64,000 nt of DNA from NCBI RefSeq assembly GCF_023218175.1, contig NZ_JALPTH010000012.1, positions 62,001-126,000 of the forward strand, in the 5' to 3' direction. This DNA comes from Streptomyces lichenis (GTDB lineage: Bacteria > Actinomycetota > Actinomycetes > Streptomycetales > Streptomycetaceae). The position numbers and the translations under genes are program-made. The notes under the pieces are model-generated. The model was not told where the DNA came from, searched no databases, and was given only the letters and a program-made list of their open reading frames with translations. Shown piece after piece: positions 1 to 8,341 of this stretch; within the stretch, counting starts at the first letter, position 1, and each line of letters opens with the position of its first letter.

Positions 1-234
1 GGGCGCCAGCCAGTGGTGCACCGCCAGCATGAAACCGGCCCCGCCCAGCCACCCCTCGAACGCGGCCCGCCGCCCGCCCGGCGCCGAGCGGAGCAGCAGC
101 AGCCAGGGCACCAGCGCCACCCAGGCGAACCACCACAGCGAGGGCGCCGGGAACGCCAGCGCCGGAAGGGCTCCGGCGACCAGTGCCGCCACCGCCCGCC
201 ACCAGGGCCGCCCACCGGTCCCCGCCCACCGCAT
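1..234 (-). CDS. lnt: Apolipoprotein N-acyltransferase, N-terminal part (runs off left edge)
   Basis: Reading the minus strand from the ATG at 234 gives 78 codons that stay open to the window edge, so the C-terminal part, including the nitrilase-like catalytic domain, lies outside. The visible protein begins MRWAGTGGRPWWRAV, then has hydrophobic stretches (ALVAGALPALAFPAPS, WWFAWVALVPWLLLLRSAP) and GWLGGAGFMLAVHHWL. This matches the opening membrane helices of actinobacterial Lnt, the integral membrane enzyme that N-acylates lipoproteins. An AGGAGG ribosome site sits 7 nt before this ATG. A GTG at 240 is too close to that site. Identification rests on N-terminal pattern only, so another polytopic membrane protein is possible. 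Confidence 0.65.
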   Translation of the reverse strand, partial: MRWAGTGGRPWWRAVAALVAGALPALAFPAPSLWWFAWVALVPWLLLLRSAPGGRRAAFEGWLGGAGFMLAVHHWLAP

Positions 235-362
235 CGGCACGCCTCCTCGCCGTCGGCCCGCCCGGCCCGGCATCGCCACAGGAACAGACCACTCCAGTGT
301 GCGGGCCATCAGGCGGTCCCGGCCCCCGTGCGATCTTGGGGGGCCCGGCGCACCCTGGACGC

Positions 363-578
363 ATGGCCTGGCAGGCACCCGTCGTCGTCCACCGCCCCTC
401 TCCGGGCGGCGGCCGGCGCGTCACCATCCGCGGACAGATCGCCGGACTGGCCCACCATGACGCCGACCTGGTGGAGTTCCTGCGCCGGGCCGGACTGGAC
501 GAGGCGGACATCTCACTGGACGACCCGCAGTTGGTGGAGTGGCGCGGCGGGCGAGCCCACCACTTCGAGGCGGCCTGA
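363..578 (+). CDS. Small conserved hypothetical protein, 71 aa
   Basis: A 71-residue soluble, acidic protein starting MAWQAPVVVHRPS and ending WRGGRAHHFEAA. It contains GLAHHDADLVEFLRRAGL and no signal peptide or membrane segment. I recognise the pattern as a short conserved hypothetical protein of Streptomyces, but no function is known to me. It is chosen over longer in-frame extensions because its composition becomes protein-like only from this ATG. It converges with uppP, 18 bp away. Confidence 0.65.
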   Translation: MAWQAPVVVHRPSPGGGRRVTIRGQIAGLAHHDADLVEFLRRAGLDEADISLDDPQLVEWRGGRAHHFEAA

Positions 579-596
579 GCGTACGGGGTCCCGGAC

Positions 597-1472
597 TCAG
601 CCGGCCGACTCGCCGGCGTGCGGGCTGAGCACGCCCAAGCCGACCAGGGCGAAGATCAGCAGCCCCAGCAGCACCCGGTAGATCACGAACGGCATGAAGC
701 TGCGGGTGGTGATGAACTTCATGAACCACGCGATCACGGCATATCCCACCGCGAACGCGACAATCGTGGCGAAGATCGTCGGCCCCCAGGACACATGCCC
801 GCCCTCGGTGGCGTCCTTCAGCTCGAACAGCCCGGAGGCCAGCACCGCGGGGATGGCGAGCAGGAAGGAGTAGCGGGCGGCCGCCTCACGGGTGTAGTTC
901 ATCAGCAGACCGCCGCTGATGGTCGCGCCCGAGCGGGACACCCCCGGGATCAGCGCCATCGCCTGGCACATACCGAAGATCAGGCCGTCCTTGACGTTCA
1001 GCTCCCGGAGCGACTTGCGCTCCCGCGCCGCGCGGTGCCGGCCGCCCTCCTCCACCCGGGCCGCCAGCCGGTCGGCGAAGCCCAGCACCAGGCCCATCAC
1101 GATCAGCGTGGTCGCGATCAGCCGCAGATCGCGGAACGGCCCCTCGATGTGGTCCTTCAGGGTCACGCCCAGCACGCCGATCGGGATCGAGCCGACGATC
1201 ACCAGCCAGCCCATCTGGGCGTCGTGGTCCGAGCGCATCGCCCGGTCGGTCAGCGAGCGGAACCAGGCGGAGACGATCCGCGCGATGTCCTTGCGGAAGT
1301 AGATCAGCACCGCGGCCTCGGTGCCGATCTGGGTGATCGCCGTGAACGCCGCACCCGGGTCGTGCCAGCCCGCGAAGGCCGCCGTCAGCCGCAGATGCGC
1401 GCTGGACGAGATGGGCAGGAACTCCGTCAGCCCCTGGACGAGTCCGAGGATGAGCGATTCGAACCAATTCAT
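597..1472 (-). CDS. uppP: Undecaprenyl-diphosphatase (UppP/BacA)
   Basis: A 291-aa polytopic membrane protein that should dephosphorylate undecaprenyl pyrophosphate to recycle the lipid carrier for peptidoglycan and other wall polymers; overexpression classically gives bacitracin resistance. Both family signatures are visible: LVQGLTEFLPISSSAH (residues about 11-26, with the conserved Glu) and PGVSRSGATI (176-185). Length is normal for the family. The start MNWFESLILGLVQG is the usual BacA N-terminus. The gene ends just beyond a convergent small gene, and its neighbours look like ordinary chromosomal genes. Confidence 0.96.
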   Translation of the reverse strand: MNWFESLILGLVQGLTEFLPISSSAHLRLTAAFAGWHDPGAAFTAITQIGTEAAVLIYFRKDIARIVSAWFRSLTDRAMRSDHDAQMGWLVIVGSIPIGVLGVTLKDHIEGPFRDLRLIATTLIVMGLVLGFADRLAARVEEGGRHRAARERKSLRELNVKDGLIFGMCQAMALIPGVSRSGATISGGLLMNYTREAAARYSFLLAIPAVLASGLFELKDATEGGHVSWGPTIFATIVAFAVGYAVIAWFMKFITTRSFMPFVIYRVLLGLLIFALVGLGVLSPHAGESAG

Positions 1473-1648
1473 GGAGCCTGGGCCGTCCCGGATGTCAGCG
1501 TGCGGTCAGTTGGCGTGGTCCGGCCGGTGGTTGATCACCGCCGCCGGACCGGGGCAGGGTACCGGCCCCAGATGAATGGAAGGCTGCGCCCGGCCGTCCG
1601 CCGGGTGACCGGCGGATACCCCGGTTGTGGGCGGTCGATGCCGGTCCG

Positions 1649-2440
1649 TCAGCCGCGTCCGGCCGGCACCGGTTCGAGTGCCGACGAGAGGGCGGCGGCT
1701 TCGAGGGCCAGCGGGTCGGCGACGGTTTCCGGCCGCTGCCGGCCGCCCAGCCGGTGCCGCTTGCACCAGGCGACGACCGCGCCGCTCGCCCCGGTCAGCA
1801 CGATGAACCCCATGGCGATGAGGAAGGCCGGCGAGGTGGGGGAAGCGGCCTGGCTGCCCGCGATCACATAGGCGGCCGTGTTGGGGATGGAGCCCAGACC
1901 GGTCGCCAGCAGGAACGGCGGGTACCCCATCCGGGAGATCGCCGCGCAGTAGTTGGCGGCGGCGAAGGGCACCCCGGGGAACAGCCGCAGCGCCAGCATC
2001 GAGCGGAAGCCGTGCCGGCTCAACTGCCCGTCCGCCGCCTTCAGCATGCGCCCGCGCACCAGCGGCCGCAGCGCGTCCTGCCCCAGCAGCCGGCCCAGGG
2101 TGAACGCGATCCCCGCGCCCAGCACCGTTCCGCCGACGGCACCGGCCAGTCCGGCCTGCGCGCCGAACAGCGCGCCCGCGGCCAGGTTCAGCAGCGGCCG
2201 GGGGACGAAGGCGGCGGTGCACAGCCCGTACGCCAGGCCGAACAGCAGCACCGCGCCGGCGCCGTCCATTCTGGCCGGCCAGCCGTCCGCGAGCAGCCGC
2301 TGCGGTTCGAAGAGCACCACCGCGACCGCGGCGCAGACGAGCAGTACGACCAGCAGGGAGAGGCGCGCCCAGGGCGACATCAGCACCCGGGAGCAGCGGA
2401 GGGCAAGACCGGCCGGGGGTGGGGGGACGGGCTCGAACAT
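1649..2440 (-). CDS. TVP38/TMEM64 (SNARE-associated/DedA-like) membrane protein
   Basis: A 263-aa integral membrane protein from the ATG encoding MFEPVPPPPAGLALRCSR. It has about six hydrophobic segments and the family core: FVPRPLLNLAAGALFG, GRLLGQDALRPL and FRSMLALRLFPGVPFAAANY. This family is thought to act in membrane lipid or polyprenyl-phosphate handling; the substrate cannot be read here. The frame is open further upstream to 2512, but those residues are Arg-rich and unlike the family. No ribosome site is obvious before 2440. A TACGCT hexamer 7 nt upstream suggests a leaderless mRNA. Confidence 0.82.
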   Translation of the reverse strand: MFEPVPPPPAGLALRCSRVLMSPWARLSLLVVLLVCAAVAVVLFEPQRLLADGWPARMDGAGAVLLFGLAYGLCTAAFVPRPLLNLAAGALFGAQAGLAGAVGGTVLGAGIAFTLGRLLGQDALRPLVRGRMLKAADGQLSRHGFRSMLALRLFPGVPFAAANYCAAISRMGYPPFLLATGLGSIPNTAAYVIAGSQAASPTSPAFLIAMGFIVLTGASGAVVAWCKRHRLGGRQRPETVADPLALEAAALSSALEPVPAGRG

Positions 2441-2613
2441 TCGGGGAGCGTAACCGACATCGCGGGGTGTTCGCCGTAATCCGTGCCTCACTTCACGTCC
2501 CACCCTCCCCATGCTCCCCGCCTCCGAGCGGCCCGAACGCCCTTCCGCCGTGGCCGGAAAACGATCGCCCGACCGGGTGAGGATCCGGTCCGCGCCCCGG
2601 GGACAATGGCGGA

Positions 2614-3459
2614 GTGACCGAGCCGCTGCCCGTCCTCGCCGCCACCGACCACGGGACCGCCAAGCTGATGCCCGACGTGGACCGCGACCGGGCCTGGCTG
2701 CTGACCGTGGACGGGGCGCCCCAGTCCTATGTGGACCTCGACGACCCGGCCCGTCTGGAGTTCGAGTACGCCCGTCGGCTCGCCCTCGCGACGGACTGCG
2801 CCGCCCCGGGCGACGGGCCGCTGGACGTGGTCCACCTCGGCGGCGGGGCGCTCGCCCTGCCGCGCCGTACCGCCGCCGTCCGGCCCGGCTCCCGCCAGCA
2901 GGTGGTGGAGGCGGACGCCGGGCTGATCGCGCTGGTCGCCCGGCACCTTCCGCTGCCGCCGGACTCGGGGATCACCGTGCACCACGCCGACGCCCGGGCC
3001 TGGCTGGAGGCCGCGCCCGCCGACTCGACGGACGTCCTGGTGGCCGATGTCTTCGGCGGCTCCCGGGTGCCCGCCCATCTGACCACGCTGCCCTACGCCC
3101 GGGCCGCCGAGCGGGTGCTGCGCCCCGGCGGGGTCTATGTGGCCAATCTGGCGGACGGGGCGCCGTTCGCCTTCCTCCGCTCCCAGCTCGCCACCTTCGG
3201 CGCGGTCTTCGCCGAGCTGGCGCTGATCGCCGAACCGGGCGTGCTGCGCGGCCGGCGCTTCGGCAACGCGGTGCTGGTCGCCTCGCACCGTCCGCTGGAC
3301 ACCGCCGCGCTGGCCCGGCGGGCCGCCGCCGACGCCTTCCCCGCCCGGGTGCAGCACGGTGCCGCACTGGCCCGGTTCACCGGGGACGCGGCGGTGGTAC
3401 GGGACGAGGACGCCGTGCCCTCACCGGTGCCGCCGGACGGTGCCTTCGGCATCGGCTGA
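2614..3459 (+). CDS. Spermidine synthase-like (polyamine aminopropyltransferase fold) protein
   Basis: A 281-aa soluble protein with the spermine/spermidine-synthase Rossmann fold: the glycine motif VVHLGGGALALPRRT (about 73-87), an acidic binding residue in QQVVEADAGLI, and VLVADVFGGSRVPAHL, where canonical enzymes have D(V/I)xDAFDG-type motifs. Actinobacterial members are usually annotated as fused-MFS or spermidine-synthase-like methyltransferases, and many lack real polyamine activity. The substrate is therefore unknown. It starts with GTG (MTEPLPVL). It is convergent with the MFS gene, 28 bp away. Confidence 0.82.
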   Translation: MTEPLPVLAATDHGTAKLMPDVDRDRAWLLTVDGAPQSYVDLDDPARLEFEYARRLALATDCAAPGDGPLDVVHLGGGALALPRRTAAVRPGSRQQVVEADAGLIALVARHLPLPPDSGITVHHADARAWLEAAPADSTDVLVADVFGGSRVPAHLTTLPYARAAERVLRPGGVYVANLADGAPFAFLRSQLATFGAVFAELALIAEPGVLRGRRFGNAVLVASHRPLDTAALARRAAADAFPARVQHGAALARFTGDAAVVRDEDAVPSPVPPDGAFGIG

Positions 3460-3487
3460 CGACCGGTCCGGGAAGGCCGCCGAACGG

Positions 3488-4762
3488 CTAGGGCACCGCG
3501 GAGGCCGGGGGAGTGCCCTGGGCGGGCCCGGTGACCGGAGCGCCGGCCGCCTCCGCGCCGCCCTCCGTTCCGCCCACCGGCTCGGTGCGCCGGGTCAGCC
3601 GCCGCACGTCCGGCACCAGCAGCACCAGCGCCGTCACCAGCACGATCAGCGCCGCGCCTCCCCACAGCGCCTGGGAGCGGCCGAACAGCGACTCCGCCGG
3701 GCCGGCCAGCGCGGTGGAGAGCGGCAGCATGGCGGTCGAGCCGAACCAGTCGTACGCCGCGACCCGGGACAGCTTCTCCTCGGGGATCTCCTGGTGCAGG
3801 GCGGTCATCCAGGCCACCCCGAAGGTCTCCAGCGCCACCCCGCACACGAACATCGCCGCGACCAGCCCGCCGACCGGCAGCGGCACGGCCAGCGCCGCCG
3901 AGGGCAGTGCCAGCGGGAAGACGCAGAGGGTGCCGACGAGCAGCAGCCGGTGCGGCTTCCACCGCAGGGCGACCAGGGCGCCGGCGATGGTGCCCACCCC
4001 GAACGCGGCGAGCGCCAGCCCCCAGGGCCGGGCCCCGTCCAGGTGCTCCTGGGCGACCAGTGGCCCGTACACCGCCTCGGCGGCGCCGACCACCGCCACC
4101 ACCACCGAGAACTGGGCCACGATCGACCAGAGCCAGGGCCGCCCGGTGAACTCCCGCCAGCCCTCGAGCAGATCGGTGAGCAGTCCGCCGCCCGGCGACC
4201 GGGCGGCGATATGGCCGACGTCCAGGAAGGCCCGCAGCGCGCCCGCCACCGCGAAGGCGGCGGCGTCCACCGCGAGCACCCAGCCGGGGCCGACCGCCGC
4301 GACCATCAACCCGCCCAGGGCCGCGCCGCCGATCCCGGAACCGCTCTTCGCCATCCGGAACACCGCGAAGGCCCGGTGCGCGTGCCGTTGGCCCACGGTG
4401 GACATCAGCATGCCCTCGGCGGCCGGGCTGAAGAACGCCTGCCCGGTGCCGCCGAGCGCGCTGAGCACCACCATCTGCCACAGCGGGGGCCGGCCGGCCA
4501 GCACCAGCACCGCGAAGGCGCCCTGGGACAGGCAGTTGAGCGCGTTGGCCGCGACCATCACCCGGTGGCGCGGGAAGCGGTCCGCGAGCGCCCCGCCGAC
4601 CAGCAGGAACAGCAGCAGCGGTACGGTGCGGGCGGCCGCGACCAGTCCGACGTCCCCGCCGTCGCCACCGGCCTCCAGCACCGCGGAGGACGTCGCCACC
4701 ATCACCGACCACATCCGGGCCTCGCTGGCGGTCGGCATCGCGAAGGCGCAGGGCGAGTTCAT
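3488..4762 (-). CDS. MFS transporter with replaced or truncated N-terminus
   Basis: From the residues VLEAGGDGGDVGLVAAARTV onward this is a clear actinobacterial MFS exporter of the DHA family: GGALADRFPRHRVMVAAN (A-loop motif), AFFSPAAEGMLMSTV and AFAVFRMAKSGSGIGGAALGG, about 11 hydrophobic segments, and a Pro/Gly-rich tail. The first helix and the usual N-terminus (the LFWxGQxxSxxGD-type region) are absent. The first 27 residues, beginning MNSPCAFAMPTASEARMW, do not resemble the family and lie over a plus-strand reading frame that reads as protein. I infer that foreign DNA joined at about 4685 removed roughly 35-40 residues. It is probably non-functional, or starts from an unrecognised site. 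Confidence 0.75.
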   Translation of the reverse strand: MNSPCAFAMPTASEARMWSVMVATSSAVLEAGGDGGDVGLVAAARTVPLLLFLLVGGALADRFPRHRVMVAANALNCLSQGAFAVLVLAGRPPLWQMVVLSALGGTGQAFFSPAAEGMLMSTVGQRHAHRAFAVFRMAKSGSGIGGAALGGLMVAAVGPGWVLAVDAAAFAVAGALRAFLDVGHIAARSPGGGLLTDLLEGWREFTGRPWLWSIVAQFSVVVAVVGAAEAVYGPLVAQEHLDGARPWGLALAAFGVGTIAGALVALRWKPHRLLLVGTLCVFPLALPSAALAVPLPVGGLVAAMFVCGVALETFGVAWMTALHQEIPEEKLSRVAAYDWFGSTAMLPLSTALAGPAESLFGRSQALWGGAALIVLVTALVLLVPDVRRLTRRTEPVGGTEGGAEAAGAPVTGPAQGTPPASAVP

Positions 4763-5183
4763 GGCGATGGTGGAGCCCGGCGAGTTGGACCAGGACCCGG
4801 CCGGGGCGACCTCCGTGCTCGCCTTCGCCGCGTTCCAAGCCGTTCAGGCGGCGCTGCCGGAGTACCGGGCCAGCGCGCTGGGACGGCTCGGGCGGATTGA
4901 GGAAGCCGAAGCGGAAGCGAGCCGGGCGTACCGGACCGAGCAGGGACGGCGCTGGTTCCGGCACAACCCGCGCGGCACGGACGCTGTCGCCGCCGCGACG
5001 AAGGCCGCCGACGATGCCAGGGAGCGCACTGCGCAGTACCTGCTGGCGGCGCGGCTGGAACAGCTGCGCGAGCAGGCCGCCGCCCGCACCGGGCAGACCG
5101 CGGCCGCGCCCTGGACGGAGCGGCTGTCCGAGCTTGCCGCGCGCCCGCTGGACGGCGACGCCACCGGGACGGTGATCGCATGA
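4761..5183 (+). CDS. Accessory hypothetical protein, possibly 5'-truncated, 140 aa
   Basis: The frame reads as protein from about 4689 (AEDVATITDHIRASLAVG) but the first possible start in it is the ATG at 4761 (MAMVEPGELDQDP). The product is rich in Ala, Glu and Arg and predicted helical, with IEEAEAEASRAY and AAATKAADDARERTAQYL. There is no signal peptide or membrane segment. Because protein-like sequence continues upstream of the only start and stops where the MFS gene is broken, it may be the 3' part of a larger gene cut at the island edge. It overlaps the next frame by ATGA at 5180. I do not recognise the family. Replicons and integrated elements of actinomycetes are a plausible source, by position only. 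Confidence 0.45.
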   Translation: MAMVEPGELDQDPAGATSVLAFAAFQAVQAALPEYRASALGRLGRIEEAEAEASRAYRTEQGRRWFRHNPRGTDAVAAATKAADDARERTAQYLLAARLEQLREQAAARTGQTAAAPWTERLSELAARPLDGDATGTVIA

Positions 5184-5490
5184 GCCAGGCCGTGCTCGAT
5201 CATCATCATTCCAATCGCCGCGCCGAGCCCGAGCCGCTCGCGCCCGTCGCGCCGAACGACCGTGGTGGTACGCCGTCAGCTTCCTGGCGGTGGCACCGTT
5301 CTCGGGCGAGGACGGATCCGGTTCGACGCCATCGTGGCCGCGGCCGTCCCCGAGCTCGCCGGGCGGGTCCAAGGCGCGGGCTTCGATGTCGGCACCGGCC
5401 GCCTGGATGTGGTCTCCGACGCACCGGCCGTCGGCACGACGGTGTGCCGGAGCGACCAGATGCAGCGCCGGCGGACATCGGAAGAGGGAT
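5180..5490 (+). pseudogene. DciA/DUF721-like gene remnant
   Basis: An ATG overlapping the previous stop starts MSQAVLDHHHSNRRAEPEP. In another frame, at about 5318-5455, the sequence reads GRIRFDAIVAAAVPELAGRV, then GFDVGTGRLDVVSDAPAVGT. That resembles the core of DciA/DUF721 proteins, helicase-associated replication proteins also found on actinomycete plasmids. The pieces lie in different frames and the C-terminal part is missing, so this is read as a decayed gene. The match is from memory and only about 45 residues long. Confidence 0.4.
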
Positions 5491-5499
5491 CCTTGCGCC

Positions 5500-6204
5500 A
5501 TGGAAGATTTCTCCTCCCGCGTTCTGCTGGCGCTGCGCCGGTTCATCGGGGTCCCGCTGCCAGGAACAGCTTGGTACGTCTACGGCGCGCACCCCCTCGG
5601 GGACACTGTCTTCAGGGTTCGGCTGAACGGCCCCGGCCACCCGGCCGATCCCGCCGGCTCTCTCCTGGTCGACCTTCCGTTACCGGAGAGTGCCGCGGAG
5701 GAGCGCGGCTGGTGGTGGTACGTCGGAGCCCTGCGCCGTATCACCCGCCTCATCTCCGAAACCGGGATCCCGCTCGCGTACAACGATGACGGCGTGGCGG
5801 TGGTGGACGCTGCCGCCGTCCTGGAGGAGGAGAGTTTCCCGGACGAGCCGGAGGTGACGCTGGAGGACGCAGTGGACTACGTCATCGGTGACCTGTGTGG
5901 TGACGCGCTGTGGCACGAGACTCCCGCGTCCGCCGCGTCAGGCCTGTACCGCATGATGGGCTTTGACCTGCGCACCTCCGACACTCTGCGCGTCTACCTG
6001 CTCCACCAGAACCGGGTGATCGGTGTCGATCTCGCTGTACGGGACGGTGAGACCGGACAACCGCGCACCGTGGGCTGGTGGGCCTCCGCCAAACTCACGG
6101 CCCTTCTCCGCCCCGATGACCCCGCTTCCCTCGCTGTTTACAGGATCTCCGACACCGGGGACCCTATGTGCGAGGCGGTCTACGACCTCACCCGCTGGGC
6201 CTGA
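5500..6204 (+). CDS. Hypothetical protein, 234 aa
   Basis: A soluble protein starting MEDFSSRVLLALRRFIGVPLPG and ending CEAVYDLTRWA, with two Trp clusters (RGWWWYVGALRRI and VGWWASAKLTALL). No signal peptide, membrane helix or familiar catalytic motif is seen. Base composition and codon use look coding across the whole frame. The ATG at 5500 is chosen because upstream codons in this frame belong to the DciA-like debris. Only a weak GAGGG lies upstream. It converges with a secreted-protein gene. I do not recognise the family. Confidence 0.6.
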   Translation: MEDFSSRVLLALRRFIGVPLPGTAWYVYGAHPLGDTVFRVRLNGPGHPADPAGSLLVDLPLPESAAEERGWWWYVGALRRITRLISETGIPLAYNDDGVAVVDAAAVLEEESFPDEPEVTLEDAVDYVIGDLCGDALWHETPASAASGLYRMMGFDLRTSDTLRVYLLHQNRVIGVDLAVRDGETGQPRTVGWWASAKLTALLRPDDPASLAVYRISDTGDPMCEAVYDLTRWA

Positions 6205-6391
6205 CCCGCGTCGGTGGCCTGATAGCAGAGCGCGCAGGACCGGCCGAGCAGAGGAGTTCCTCGCTGTTCACCCTGCCGCAGTCCTCACCGGCCGCCGCGT
6301 CCTGGATGTTCAACTCGAACGGCTCGACTGAGCTGAGCTTGTTCTGCTGTCCCTGGCCTTCGTCGCCTGTGAGGGGATGGTCGGGTGCGCC

Positions 6392-6817
6392 CTAGGCGGC
6401 GTCGAGCTGCTGGGGGAGCGAGGTCTGGCCGTCGAAGGTGAGGAAGACGTTGGTCCACCCGCGGTGGACGTCGGCGCTCGCGAGGCTGGTGACCTCCCAG
6501 TTGGCGTCGACCACGCCGGGGCCGCAGGGCAGGGAGCCGACGCCGGAGGGCATGGCCAGCGGCAGGATCTGCATGGCGGTGAAGGACACGTCCACCGTGG
6601 TGCCGGTCGGTTCGGTGCAGGTGTAGGTGCCGCCGATGGTGAGGTAGCCGTTGAGGTGTGGCGGATCGGCCGGCGAGGCGGAGGCCCACTGCAGCTGTAT
6701 CGACTTGACGCCCTGCTCGGTGGCGGGCGCGGCCGAGGCGGCGGGCGTGGCCATCGCCAAGGCGGCCGCGGCCATACAGGTCAGCGCGGCGACAGCGCGG
6801 TAAGTGGACGGTGACAT
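6392..6817 (-). CDS. Small secreted protein, 141 aa
   Basis: A Sec-type signal peptide (MSPSTYRAVAALTCMAAAALAMATPAASAAPA, cleavage likely after ASA) precedes a mature domain of about 110 residues. That domain has two cysteines (YTCTEP and LPCGPG) that could form a disulfide, and beta-rich sequence such as NGYLTIGGTYTC and TTVDVSFTAM. It resembles small secreted actinomycete proteins of unknown function; no enzyme motif is visible. A plausible ribosome site (GGAGGTC) precedes the ATG. The gene stands alone in the accessory region. Confidence 0.72.
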   Translation of the reverse strand: MSPSTYRAVAALTCMAAAALAMATPAASAAPATEQGVKSIQLQWASASPADPPHLNGYLTIGGTYTCTEPTGTTVDVSFTAMQILPLAMPSGVGSLPCGPGVVDANWEVTSLASADVHRGWTNVFLTFDGQTSLPQQLDAA

Positions 6818-7135
6818 GGTGACCTCCTGCGGTCGGCCGGGGGGCGGGCATCACAGGCTGTCCGTATGTGCGGTGGGGCGGCAGTCGCATGGGGCGGCGC
6901 GTGGGCGCAATGCCCGGGGCGCATGCCGAGTGGAGATGCAGACGTAAAAGGGGCGGATGGCCCGGCGGCGGGGAGGAGAGGGCGTCGGTCATCGGGATGA
7001 TCCTCTGTTCGGTGCCCTCCACGGTGTACGCCCCGAGCCCCTGACCCACGCACGCCACCAGACGGTCGCGGCCGGTGAGGGCCAGCCGCGGGCGTCCGGA
7101 GCTTCTGCGGCCACCCCTACGCTTCTGCTTCGGCG
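6818..7135. other. Intergenic, no gene supported
   Basis: About 320 bp upstream of the secreted-protein gene. It should contain that gene's promoter on the minus strand. Overlapping open frames on both strands have Arg/Pro-rich translations and no starts with ribosome sites, so none is called. Confidence 0.4.
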
Positions 7136-7429
7136 ATGTCGTCGGGGCACCGCGAAGACGACTCGGGCATCGCCGAGCGGCTGTGGTCGACGGCGGCGGT
7201 CAGCGGGCTTGGTAGTGACGAACTCCTTGTCGACGTCGACAACTCCTACGGACACGGCACTATGCGCGACTGGGCCGTCTTCACTCACACCGCGGCCGCC
7301 GGGCCGGAGACCGACGTCCCCGATGACGAACCGCCCGGCCACGTCCTGGTGGACGGGCGGTTCGTCATCGAGGACGGGTGGCGCACGGACGTCCTCGCGA
7401 GGCGCCCAGTGCGGAGCACCCCGCGCTGA
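7136..7429 (+). CDS. Possible small hypothetical protein, 97 aa
   Basis: The frame starts MSSGHREDDSGIAERLW and continues LGSDELLVDVDNSYGHGT, then GHVLVDGRFVIEDGWRTD. The acidic, non-repetitive composition looks more like protein than the neighbouring frames, and VLVDGRFVIEDG is reminiscent of the tail of amidohydrolase-type proteins. No convincing ribosome site is seen. It could be a fragment of a larger lost gene. It converges with the secreted protease gene, 18 bp away. Confidence 0.35.
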   Translation: MSSGHREDDSGIAERLWSTAAVSGLGSDELLVDVDNSYGHGTMRDWAVFTHTAAAGPETDVPDDEPPGHVLVDGRFVIEDGWRTDVLARRPVRSTPR

Positions 7430-7447
7430 CGCGCGCCCTGGCCAGGG

Positions 7448-8308
7448 CTAGGGCTTGGGCAGCACGCAGCCCGACTTGCTCAGGTCCAGCTTGCTGTCCA
7501 GGCCGAAGCAGGCCGGGATCTGGTAGGTCTCCTGGGCATAGTTGATGCCCTTGCGGACGGTGACCCGGCCGTTCTGGTCGACCTCGCAGGGGTTGTTGTC
7601 GGTGCAGCGGGCGCCGTCCTCGTTGCCGGTGTTGTTGACGGCGACGACCCCTCCGGTTGCGGTGTCCAGGACCGGCGAGCCGGAGGTACCGCCGATGGTC
7701 TGGCAGGCGGAGGTGTAGCGGACCGAGTCCTTCCAGGTCCACTGGCCCTCCTTCAGCCGGTAGGCGAAGCCGTCCACGTTGCAGGCGTAGGTCCGCTTCC
7801 AGTAGCCGGAGACGACGGTGATCGCGGTACCGGCCACGGGATGGGTGGCATTGAGGGTGAGCGCGTTGATCCCGTAGGTGCTCCGGATCTGGCCGTAGGT
7901 CGTCGTGAGCTGGTAGAGCGCGACGTCCGTGTCGGTCATCGTGGCGTAGGCGATCTTGTTGGCGCGCAGGGTGCCGACCTTGGTGCCGGCGGAGTTGAGC
8001 AGGCCGAAGGTGCGGCTGGAGGGGCGGTCGACGATGACCTGGCCGGCCGCCGGGAAGCCGGTCTCCAGGCAGTGGCCGTTGGACATCACCAGCGCCGGGT
8101 CGTCGTCCTCGGAGGCGGGGAGGCGGACGACGGAGCCGGAGCAGTTGCTGAGCGAGACGGTGCCGGCGAAGGTGACGGCCCGCACGGCGGGGGCGGGAGC
8201 GGGGGCGGTCACGGTGGGTGCGGTCGCCGTGGGTGCCGCGACCGCGGGTGCCAAGCTCGTCCCGGCGGTGGCCAGGATCGCGAGCGCGGCAAGGAGAGGC
8301 TTGTTCAT
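7448..8308 (-). CDS. Secreted trypsin-like serine protease (S1 fold)
   Basis: A 286-aa exported protein with signal peptide MNKPLLAALAILATAGTSLAPAVAA and a short Ala/Pro/Thr linker. The chymotrypsin-fold catalytic triad is visible: His79 in SNGHCLE, Asp128 in TDTDVALYQL and Ser209 in GGTSGSPVLD. Cysteine pairs (NCSGS with GHCLE, YACNVD with TSACQ, ARCTDNNPC) suggest disulfides. The ATG at 8308 is preceded by GAGGGG with 7-nt spacing, so the longer frame from 8341 is not used. There is no propeptide typical of streptogrisins. The protein probably acts on extracellular substrates. A GCCCTGGCCAGGGC palindrome covers the stop codon. Confidence 0.88.
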   Translation of the reverse strand: MNKPLLAALAILATAGTSLAPAVAAPTATAPTVTAPAPAPAVRAVTFAGTVSLSNCSGSVVRLPASEDDDPALVMSNGHCLETGFPAAGQVIVDRPSSRTFGLLNSAGTKVGTLRANKIAYATMTDTDVALYQLTTTYGQIRSTYGINALTLNATHPVAGTAITVVSGYWKRTYACNVDGFAYRLKEGQWTWKDSVRYTSACQTIGGTSGSPVLDTATGGVVAVNNTGNEDGARCTDNNPCEVDQNGRVTVRKGINYAQETYQIPACFGLDSKLDLSKSGCVLPKP

Positions 8309-8341
8309 GGGGGGTCCCCTCATTGACGGATTGTCATGCAC

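Noticed and set aside
618..1871. 417-codon plus-strand frame across uppP
   Set aside because: Shadow of uppP and the TVP38 gene; Arg/His/Gln-rich.
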